Assembly (NCBI GenBank): GCA_034687125.1
Contig: JAQGBZ010000249.1
Location: 29,351-93,350 of the forward strand
Length of the DNA stretch: 64,000 nt
From: Neelides folsomi
Taxonomy: Eukaryota > Arthropoda > Collembola > Neelipleona > Neelidae
Reading direction: 5' to 3'
The notes under the pieces were generated by a model. That model was not told the origin of the DNA and did no database searches. It saw only the letters and a program-made list of their open reading frames with translations. Of the stretch, positions 50,901 to 62,900 are shown in pieces (the stretch's first letter is position 1; each line of letters starts with the position of its first letter). A program made the position numbers and the translations under genes.

Positions 50901-53900
50901 GCCCAAGACGAATTATGAGAGGAGTTTCCAGATTGTTAAAAGGCGTAAGGAAAATCTACGGAGAAGAATTTGGTTTTCCTGCTAGCGGTTTTCGTACGAG
51001 AGAACGTGAATCTTCTCTTTTTGCTCCGCAATATCACACCAAGAGGAAAGAGACAAAGAAAGAAGAATCCGCAATATTGAAATATATCAAACATAAAATC
51101 CAAGGAGGATTTCATTCAGCGTTTTCTCTTCTCATTAAATCATCTGCAGTTCTTACAGAAGAACAATATTTGACTTTGTTGCCAACTGCTTGGGAACTTT
51201 TGCTTGAACCTGAAATTCAGGTAAATTACAATTATAATTTTAATTTAATGCAATTACCTTTAAACATTTTATTGTTAACTTTATCCAATTGAGTTTTTAA
51301 TAACGATTATGTTAATTATTCATTAGTTGTTTAATAATTAATTGGTTCAACAGATTAGCACCTGTTGCGCTGTAATTTTCATCTTGGCGGGTGCAAAAGC
51401 CCAAGAACAAGTTAAAACATTGATGCAGGCGGATTTTGAAAATTCTAATCCAACAGTGCGGATGAATGCCTTACTTCGGTTTCAAAAGCTCTGGCGTTGT
51501 CGACATCAAGTTTGGCCGCGGATGGAAGATGGAAGTAATTTTAAGGCTCCACCTCCGGCCGTTGAATTTACTTTACCTTCACCACGGTATGTCAAACTGC
51601 ACGTTATGGCTCATAGAAAATAATTTTAACAATATTCAATTTCAAAAACTTATAGAACACACTGATTTTCTGCAATTTAAACAATTTCATAAATTTATTA
51701 TTGAAAAATATTGAAAAAATTAAATCGACTATTTTATTGAATCTAATTGAATTATAAATTGAATTATAAAATTAATAATTTCTTTAAAAATGAAAGAATT
51801 GGCGTGGAGTGTATTCCTGTTGTTGATCCGCCTTGGATGCCTCAAACGAAAGCCAAAGTGGAGGAAGTGACTTTAAGCCAAGATCCTCATGTTTCAAGGG
51901 TAGGTCTACATACATAAGTGAATTTCAAATAAATTTTACTTTGTTTATTAAATTAATAAGATTTGTATAAAATCCTTTAATTTTAATGGTTCATTTGTTA
52001 GAGATATTTGGTAACGGCGACCAAAACAAGAAAAACTCAACAAGCTGAAATGGTCAAAATGGCCCTTCAAGCAGAAGAAGACAAAAAGAGAGGAGAAAGA
52101 GAACAATTTTTAATTACGACCGTTCCTATTATAAATCTTGCTTCTTATGAACCGAGTTTACATCACACGACTGGAGATGAAGATGGAGATGACGAAGTTC
52201 AAAACCAAGGACAGGTAAAATAAATTATAATTTAATTTACAATTAAATTATGTTTTAATTAAGTACAATAAATGTTTATTATTATTTAGTCAAATGTAAA
52301 TTCTGGTCCTGGGAATATCAACCTGCAAGGACAACAGTCGATGACGAATGAAGGAATTACAATTACTTCTGGTAATGACATTTATCAATTTAAAGATTTG
52401 ATATCAATTCTATTCAATAAATAATTAATTTCGATTTTAATTATAGAAGAATCAAATAATTTATATCATGTTAATTAATAATTAATCATGAGTTTAATTT
52501 TAAGGATTGTCAAAGGCCGGTCATGGCAAAAGCGTCACACTTTTCCCATCTTCAATTTGTTCTTGTGCTATCAATATAATTCAACTTTTGGATGACCCAG
52601 CGGTGACTCCGGATGGAGCTGCCGTTTATGAAATTGCCTATCAAGTATTATGGAATTGCCTTGTGGATGATTCCTCTCTCTTTTTAAGATACATCTTTGA
52701 AAAATTAACCCGCGGTCGACATGAGATGATGTTTAAAGTATTATGCCATTTACATAATATATTTAAATTTAATTAAACAGAAAGTTAATTAACTTTTAAT
52801 TTATAGTTTGCCGTTTTCTAAGCTCAGTATTTTTTTTATTAATTGTAGGTTCTTCGCCATTTGATAATGTTCGTTCCAAGACTTCCACAACAAGCCGCAT
52901 TTTCCCTTTACAATCACATAATTGGATTCATAATGTTTCATACGCGATCTCCACAAGACGCAAGTTCAGAAATGATCGGTTCTGCTTTGTCAGTCCTATG
53001 GATGGTAAACTGATTATTATTAATTTAAATTAGTCCTCTAATTTTTATTTTAAGCTTATAATGTCATTATTATAACATTTAACAAATATTTACATATTTA
53101 GTATCTTTATTTAAATAGGTTGTGCATAGCGTTCAAGGAATCATGTTCAAAGACTTGAAACAGATTTTGAGAAAAGAACAATGCGACGCGTCAATTCTTT
53201 TAACAGCAAATGTCCCAGCGGCTAAGAAAATTGTTGTTCATGGACCTCTTGGTATAAATGAATTATTAAATTAAATTAAAAAATTTCCATATTTTAAATA
53301 TTTCGTTCTTCCGTTAATTAAATTAAATTAATACTAAAATTTTAATTTGTTGTTAAATATTAAATGTAGTTTTGGTTCTGTTCTTCTGATTAATCCAACC
53401 TTTTTAAAAACCAGGGCCTGATGCTGGAGGAATTCCAACTCAATTCCCAATCCAAGAAGACACCCAATTCATTCAAATCTTAAAAGAATCCCATGACTTT
53501 TTCAGCATTGATGAAGATCAACATAAGGAATATTTCCTTGTAGATCACAAAACACGTAGGAAAATATAAAAACATTTTAATTGCCTTTAGTTTTATTGCT
53601 TTTTTGAATTCCTAATTTTATTCTCACTTGGTATTTTGTTTTTAGACCAAATTCACAATCCGAACGCCTACGTTCGAGATTTTTACTTTTTCTCTCGAGC
53701 TCAACATCCTCAATTGAGTTTGGTCCATATGGCTCCAGACCATGCTTATAATGCTCTTCAGAGACAATCCTTCATACTCAAATTTTTAGAATCTGGGAAA
53801 GGTAATTTGAATAAGAAATATCATAAAATTGCAATTTTTTATTAAAAAACTTATACCTTCTTGTACTGATTTATTTTAATGAAATCTATAATAAAATTAA

Positions 53901-56900
53901 TTTGATTATTTATTTTAGTGACTTTGACGTGGGCAATTTTGAAAAATGTAGATCAAGTAATGCAACGTGTAGTTTTTCTCCATGAGGAACTTATGAAACT
54001 TCCGTCGTTCCCGAGAAAGCCATTGGAGTCTGATATGGATATATCAAAGGGCGGAATGATGGGCAGAGTAAGCTAATTTCCATTTATTAGTTAAATTCCT
54101 TCAATAACTTCATTTTAATCAATTCATTTTCTTGTATTTAACTAATTTTAATGTTAGAGATTAATTGAATATGTTATTTATTTAAAGGAACTTCTTGGAA
54201 TTGACGTTCTTCATAAGTTCATGTGGACAAAATTGATCACAAGAATGTTTGAAGCCATGTCTGGGAATTTTGCTTATTCTGGTGACATTCATCTCTTCAT
54301 TAACGTTCTCTCGGGTATTTTCATAATACAAACAATTTTAATGATTACAGAATTTTACTATAAATATAATTAATATTTTGTTCGTCTATTAATTGAATTT
54401 TAGGAGCATTAATGGTCCATTCAGAAGATGCCACAATGATTCGCTATGTAACGGCTGCCTTTATAAATGCAGCTCAACAATTTAAGAACATTTTCTCAAC
54501 AAATGGATATTTATTAATTATGCCGCCTTTACTCCTCACCTATTCAAATCATCAAAGCAATCCATTAGGTTTAAAAAAGAAATTATATCATAATTTTAGG
54601 TTTTAACTTTTTAATTGGGAATTGTTGGTCGTTGAATTATTTTAACATAATTTATCTAATTAATTCTTTTATTTAAGATTTTAGTTATCTTGTATATATC
54701 CTTATTTCAGACTTAACCAATTTTCTTCTTTCAGTTACTGGATCTGTTGAGTTTGCCTGTAAAGAATTTTATCTTCTTCATCGTAAGCCATTTGTTCTTC
54801 AAATGTTCGGAGCTTTGGCCGCTCTACTTGACACGGACGAACACAACGTCCACGGCGATCCAACACGAATTCCCTCAAAGTGTCTTTTCCGTCTTTTGCT
54901 CTCTCTCGAAACTCCAACACCGGATCCGTTGAAAATTACCGAATTGATTCACGGACCTCAGCCGCTTCGTCCGCTCGATTTCTGCTATCATGATGATTCA
55001 GATGAAATCACGGTTCTTGACTGTCTCTCAATGTGTGTTTGTGTTGTGGCCTATGCATCGGATTCACTCCGAGGACAACAAATGCTGGTAATATTATAAA
55101 TCGAAACATAGAAAAATATTAATATTCAAATAAAACATTAAATTAAGATTAAATTAATAGTTATAATCCAATGGCATGGTTTACAGTTATGTAATAGAGT
55201 ATATTAAATTAAAAATATCCATATCTCATTTTACGCATATAAAAAGTATAAATTATACATAACATTTTATTCGTGTTTTTTGGATGTTTTTAAGTGTTAT
55301 TTTGCGTTAATTCCAGACAATTCTTGAAGCCGTTCTTCCACCTTATCTCACTCACATCCAAACGAACAAGACGGAGGGGAAGTCGGAGCGGGATGTAATT
55401 AACCATATAGCAGTTGCAATGAAAACTCTCGTTAACAACTGCGAGCCTTTGGCAAAGTAAGGGAATTTTTCCATCACCATCCCTTGGATCCCATTAATCA
55501 TTAAACTTTCATGGGATGTGTTCACTTGAAGTAATTAAGGGCCTTTATATACATTATGTTCCGAATTATATGAATCACATAAGTTCAAGGGTGAACTAAA
55601 ATATCATATATATCCATATCTTTTCCGATGCTTTTATACTAATAATAAATATAAGAGAAAAGGGAAAGTTTAATACTTAAGCTTATACTTAACTTACCCT
55701 TAAATAAATGTCTTAATTTCTTCCAAAGGTCCTCATTATACATTATATTGTATTAAAAGGATATGATATGAGTAACACTACCATATATGTTATGTATTTG
55801 GTATAATGTAAGAAGTGAATTGAGGGGAATTTGATGTTTTCCAGGAACTACTCCGGGCCGCAAATGTCGAGCCCGACAGATTTACGAGGTTCAAGCCAAA
55901 AGAATTACACGAGCAAGGGACATACAACCCCAGGGTATGAGTTTGCTGACGAGGATTCACATTCAAAATACATGAGCGATCATTCGAGGACAAAAGCCGC
56001 TTATGATCGAGACTTGCAAGACTCAGAAGTATGAATACAAAACAAATGCTTGAAGATTATGTAATTAAAATTATCTTAGGTAATTACTAAATTACCAAAA
56101 TGGCTTTGATTTTAGGTAATAAGAGAAGAATTTCGAAGGCCTAGAGATACACTTTTATGTCTCGTTTCTGATTTTTATTCAAAATCTTCAGCCAGGTTGA
56201 TGGAATTGGCCAAGAAGGGTGGAGCAGATGCAAAGCCAGTTGAACTTCTTGATAATAGAAGTCATACTGTGAGTTGATCCGAATATTTTTTAATTATAAT
56301 GTTTTTTAATATTATTGTTTATAATTTAAAAGTTTCAAAACTACCATACTCTGATTGAGGATTGTTTCTGGTTTTTAATTTGGTTATCTTCCATTTTTTT
56401 TTAGAGATTGTCCGAAGTAGCAATGAGTTTGATGAAAGTGAGTCCCTACGATCCAGTGACAATGGGATGCAGGGGACTTCAAAGATATATGGTCGAAGTG
56501 TTCCCTTGGGGGGAATGGTCACATGAAGCTTCAAGACCAACACTCATTTCATTTTTGAGACGTCTGGAAAAGACATTTGGGAAAATTGCAAAGAAAACTT
56601 CAATAAGGGTAACAAAACACAAACCTCCACATTATTACCAAATGTTTAGAATGAAACTTGAAGTAATTCATTTTGATATATTTCAATAATTTTATGTATA
56701 TATTGTTAAAAAATGCCAATTAAAATATAAATAATTAATTTTAATTTAAAATATATTGATAATTTCATTAGTTCTATTTTTCTTTTTTTAAGTTATGAGA
56801 TTTATATTCAGTAATTTTCTCTCAAATCTTAATAATGTCACCGATGTTTAGAGACACACAGACTGGGAAGCAGCGGCGGGTCTTTTGCGAGGAATTTACC

Positions 56901-59900
56901 AAACACTTTGGCGTCATCCTTACATTGTTCACATGCAGTATTTGAAATCTCTTATCACAACCTGTCAAGTAAAGACACTTTCCGTTTCTCCATTTCTCCC
57001 ATTGATTTTAGATAAGAAGTGAGTGAAATAAGAAATCAAGTGTTATTTACCATTTTCTTTCTTTATCTCAAGGGTCTTTTAATGGGTGATGGACAAGCGA
57101 GTGAGTTGGGGCTGAGCACCGCTGGAGCCGCTCTAATGGGAAAAATCCCTCCGACTCATTTTTGTTCCACGGTCGTCCGTCTTTTGGCTCTCCAAGTGCG
57201 GGCACTTGGGGTAAGAAAAACTTTCTTTTATTCTTCCCATACTTCCCATATATATCTCCCATACTTCTATTACATTTCCCATACTTCACATATTCCCATA
57301 AAAAACCCCATCTTTTCATAATCATCGCTTATCCCCTTTCAATGGCCATCAAGGGAATTTTCTATGGTCGTGTTGTAAATCATTCTCAATTTCCCTTAAA
57401 ATCCCATTTCCCACTTTAGTACATTTTAATTGAGACGTATGGGCTTTTGGTTTAATAAATTCATTCACGATATTCAAAATTGATTTAAATAGACTTCATG
57501 ATGATAATAAGATACTTTAAGATAGTGTCCGAAATTATTATTAAAACTGAATATTTAAATTGATTTTTTTTTAATTTTAAATTTATATTTTTTGATTCCA
57601 AAGGCTTCATATTCATTGGAACAAGCATGTGGCCTTGGCGGGTCGGCGACTTCATCCCAAGAGAAAATTGACATTTTGTTGATGAATCTCCTTCTTCCGA
57701 TGTGTCTCAGAGTGGGAAGTGGAAGGAAAGGTAATTTGGATCTTGACTTGAAGAGTTAATGGAGTTTATCCTATGAATATACTACCGTTGATAATAATAA
57801 CAATAATTGTATTGTAGTTAGACCTATTGGTATAAGGATAAGTATTTGATTGGGTTGATTTTGATGAGTTTTTTGATTGGTTTTTAAGATGTTCCCAAGA
57901 TGAGGAAATCGGATATCCTTTTCATCCTCAATCTTATCCTCAATAACATTAGTAACGGAGGCGGACGGGGGAAAATTGTCGGAGAGACCAACAACACTTC
58001 GGGGATTTCTGGACGTTCTGGGAGTTTGATCGAGAAGAAAGTTCGACCATCAACCCTTCAAATTTCTTTCTTAGGTCATTTCTTTTTTCTATTTTCAAAT
58101 ATTCATCATTCTTTTATAAAAATATTCTTCTAACATGATCTCACCATCTCCACCCACAAATAAAAGTAAAATGGAAAGATAATAAAAAATGGTCTAAAAA
58201 AGGTGAAAATAACTAAATAAAAAAGTGAAAATGATAAAATGAAAAGGTAAAAAATGAAAATTTGAACACGAGAAAATGAAAGATGAAGAAGGAAAAAAAG
58301 TAAAAATCTGTTCTTGTCTTTAAAAACTCATTTTTTCCTTTTTCTTTTTGAACCTGTGAAAGATAAAATCTTGTTCAAACATTTGACTCTTATTGAGTTA
58401 GAATTGAGAAAGTTTTTGACGAACGTGGGGAGAATTTTGGACTTTTTTCTTTTATGTGTCTGGTGATGAGGATCGATTGGGGGAATCGAATCATCGACAT
58501 TTCATTTCTTATAACTTTTCTGTCACACTTCCCCTCGAATATGAAAGAGGGAATTTGGTCCTTTTGTCTCCCTCACAATTTCTCAATTCCTTTCCATTTC
58601 ATTTCACCTTTCCCTCTCTGAAGAATTTGATGAGAATTTAACCATGTGTGAGGTTGATTTAGTAATTTTATATAAACACAGGCCTGAAGATCCTCTGTGT
58701 CTGTTTTGATACGGAATTGAGTAGCGAATGGGCTCGGACTGTCCGAGTCCTCCAGGAAGTTGGAAGTCGCGGAGAGGGAGGATCGCCGCTATGGGATTTC
58801 CTCGATTTTGTCGTCTCTGTCCGAACATCCATTTACCCAATGTTCAGAGCTCTCATCGCTCACAAGGTCTTTTCCCTATATCATGAATCTTGATAAAATT
58901 TAAAACTTTGGTATATACTGATATATACCTAGTATGGAAGGATAAGATGTCCGACTTTGATTTTCGATTTTAAAAAAAACTACAAACCTTTATCCAAAGA
59001 ACCATATATCAAATTGAAGGTTAATGGCTGGTAATTAAAATCTAATACCACTAGTTGAAAAAATTTCTCTTGTTATTCACACGCAGTTCCAGAAGCGGTA
59101 TGCCAATGTCAACTTTAACACGAATTCGTTCGATGGTGTTATCCTTCCACCATTTTCACAATAATTTGTTTAGACTTACAAAAATTGAATAGTATGTCCA
59201 ATAAACCCCCAACTACAACATATAACATATGCCCTAATTCTATGGATTCATATCTGGCAATGCGGCTGGTCATTTATCATCAAAAATAAATATTTTAAAG
59301 TTGTTTTTCAACCATGTCTGGGGGAGAATTTTGTTATTCTTATGGGCTGAATCAAGTTCAAATGTCTAATTTGTATTCATAAAAAAGTTATAGTTGAGTT
59401 ATAGAACAAAGCGCTTATAGATTTCAAACTTATATTTCTTGGCGCGAAGTTTCAAATCACACTTACAAAATTGAAATGCAGACATTATTTAAAATTTGCA
59501 TAGTACCTTATTTTTATGATGTTGATTTGAATATTAATGGTTTATGCTTCTTTGAATCTTTGTATGAAATACTGATTTTATACAGAAACGATGGTCTTTT
59601 ATAGTACCTCTAATTACAATTTTACACTAGTTAAATATTTGAATTTTATTATTTTGTTATTTAGTCGTGACAATTTAGCTTCATTTAGTAAACATCTTTG
59701 GAATAGATGTTTCGAGTATCAGAAAGTAATTTCCAGCGTTTCTGGTAAAGAGTTTCATGTGTTAAATGTACGCGACATACAAAGAAAATTAAAATAATCA
59801 GTAGTCGGACAATTTATCCTTCCATACTAGGTATATATATACAGCCTGTTTACTTTGTAGTACACTACATATGGTACAGTATGTACCTACAGTATGTACA

Positions 59901-62900
59901 GTATGTACAGTACATATGGTATATTCAGATATAAAATATAGACATTGTATTTATTGTTAGAGTACAATAGTTAAATATTATACCTTAGTCTTTTGATCCA
60001 CAATAGAGACATAGAGAGGATATATCATATACATTTTTATATATTAGGTAGGTATATAAATTATATAAAAGAAGAGAAATGTGATGAAATCGTAAAGGGA
60101 GTGAATTCAACGGTATTGGAGATAGTGAAATAGGAATTTCATCCAAATTGTGTAGGAGAGTTGTTTGAGGAATTTCCCTTGTATTTACCATCCTTTTGTC
60201 CCTAGGGGATGAGAGATAAAAGGGATGTTGCTTTGGCCCCTATGCCTTCCACACACTCCTTTGGAGAATGGGGAAATAGGAAGGAAATGGAAAACGTTGT
60301 TTGAAAACCATCCTCATGATTTACGGATTCCGCGGGCTACCTTGTTTCACTTTACAGGAATAGAAGAGAAAAACATCCATCAAACTCACAGCTTCAATCA
60401 TCTGTTGGACAAAATAGGATTTTCTATATATATAACCTAAATCTAGGATTTGCTTCAAATCTTCTGTTTGGGTTGAGGGATAATGACAAATGTTGAATTA
60501 CTCTTATGCAATTACCTGTAAATGAAAGAAACAATTACAAAATCATGAAATAGGGAGATTAAATAAATTTGGAAGTAGAAATAAGATGTGGTTTAATTTA
60601 TCATATTTATAATAAATATGAGTTTAAAGCATATTTAAAGCTATGTTTGTCAATCTTTATTTAATTAAGTGGTTGGTTTTGTTCAGATGAGTCGAAGCCC
60701 AACGAGCGACGAAGAGAGATATCATCAATATGGAGTTAGAGAAAAAATTCGTGGAGTTTGCTTAGGGAAATGCAAAGGATCGCTTTTGGTCGATTTGGCC
60801 CATCAGATGAAATCGCTCAAAGAGGATTTGGAAACTTCAAGAAAAGGTCGAAAACAAACATTATTTATTTTCCTTAATAGAACATAAGATTTTTCTTTAA
60901 TTTAGTTTTTGAGAGAATGATATTTAATCTGACAATGTTTTACTTTTAAATTAATGTATTAACATTAAGTTGTATACAATAAAAGTATATTTTTAAATTA
61001 ATTAAATCTGAAGATTTAAAAAATACAATTATAACCTGCCAAATAGTTTTGAATCAAAGGATTAATGTAATTAATTTAATTAGAGAGCGGAGTGAGTGGG
61101 AAGAAGAGCGAAGAAGTTCCGATTACGGGTCGCCGTCCTCGCCCGTCCCTCTCAGAGCTTTTCCCCGGGTTGGCAGCTCGATTCGGCGGGTCACCTGAAG
61201 ACTCATCCAAAGGGTCAAAGGGTCTTTTGAGGGAGAGCAGCGTAAGAGTGAAGTCGACCGGTCCAGGTTTGTTTGTTTTTCCCCCCACAGGACCCCACGC
61301 TGCTTCCCACTTCCGCTTTCATTTTGAGTGTGTGGTCTTTGAAGGTCGGATGGTGGATCGCTTCATGCGCCGTGTGAGTATTGCCGGTGATGCTCCATTT
61401 ACTATCCCTGAAAACTCGATTCTCAAAGCGAGCAAAGGTGCAAAAAACAATTCTTTTTTTGGATAATCTTTTCTTCATTTTCCTCATAATTTTTTTATAT
61501 TTTTAATCAACATCAATTTTTTAATCAACATTTAATATTTTTTTAAATCAAATATTTTTCAACTTTTTATAAAAAGTTTTTCCTTTCACTCTCATTTTTA
61601 TTCTTTCACAATCTCACGTCTTTCAATTGATATTTTTGATTATTTAAATATTCGATCTTGTAGTATAAATTGTACAAAAATATTATAAAATTCGTTTTTG
61701 TCCAAAAGAGATCAACTTGACAAATGAAAAAAATTTGGATGGAAATTTTGAGCAATTTGACCCAAAAAGGTTTAAACCACTTCAACATGTAAATATTTAA
61801 TAGGAAAGATTTGCTTAAAAGAAGAGCTTCCTTTAAATACATGTTGCTATTCAGCTTTGGAAATCAATCGTGGAAGCGTCAACTTATTCTGTATATAAAT
61901 TAGATTCTTTTAATTAAATTAATCTTAATTAAAAAAAATGCTTCCTAAACTTTTCCTGTCTCAATTCTCCTACGGTACGGAGATTTCTCACTTTGTAGTT
62001 TTAATTCACTTCGATCAATTAATTAAGTCATTGGAGCAAATGTACGTAATTTAGAAAGAGAAAAAAGTGATGGGCAATTTCAAATACTAAAATTGTCCCA
62101 TTTGCTTTTCTCGCTTCACTGTCAGTCACTTTTTCACGTCTCATCTACGTAAGAGACTCCAACTTGGGCTTATTGCGACCAAGTCATTTATTGTTAGTTA
62201 AATAACATTAAAAATTGTCAATTTAATAGTCATTTATCTTTTATTGTTCATTTAACTTTTTGTCAATATTTGAACTTTAGTTATTTGTCAATAGACGTGC
62301 ATATTTGTTTTTAATAGACTCAGATTGTAAATATTTATTGTAACTACAATGTTTTATAATAGAGAATTGTAGTCTCTGAAAAGAGTCGATAGGAAAAGTT
62401 ATTTGTTTTTTTATCTCTTGACTTGACTTGATGGAATGTATAGGACCATCAATCTCCGTTGCGGAGCGGAGCGAAGAAAATTTGGGCCCCACCAGTGGGC
62501 CTAGTCGGAGTGAGAAGTCGAATGCTGATGGAGAAGAAGAACCCAAACAACATCGACTTCAGCGACAAAAATTCCAAAGCAGGAAAACGTTCCGGTTTAG
62601 AAAGAGCAGAAAAGGGAATTTAGAGGTTAAAAATTCATAAAATTGGGAAATTTTAAATTTTAGAATGATTAATGGCTCGTTGATTAATAAGTAACAAGCA
62701 ATTAAAGAATCGATAATGATTAATAATCATCAATTAAAAAATTGATAATGATTAATTAACACTTAATGATTAATTGCATAATTTTAAACTTTGCATGTTA
62801 ATTCCAGTTTTCGAGTATTGATTTGGAAGAGGAAAAGAATGGGAGTAATGGCGAGAGCAGTGGAGGTTTGGCGTCTCCTGATGACACCAAGGAAAAAGCC

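Noticed and set aside
54735-54932. Open frames on both strands over unc80 exon 39
   Set aside because: They are shadow frames of the conserved exon encoding EFACKEFYLLHRKPF.
57211-57419. Extension of unc80 exon 45 into a repetitive frame
   Set aside because: A good GTAAGA donor at 57211 and in-phase continuation at 57604 to conserved LMNLLLPMCLRVGSG show this is an intron.
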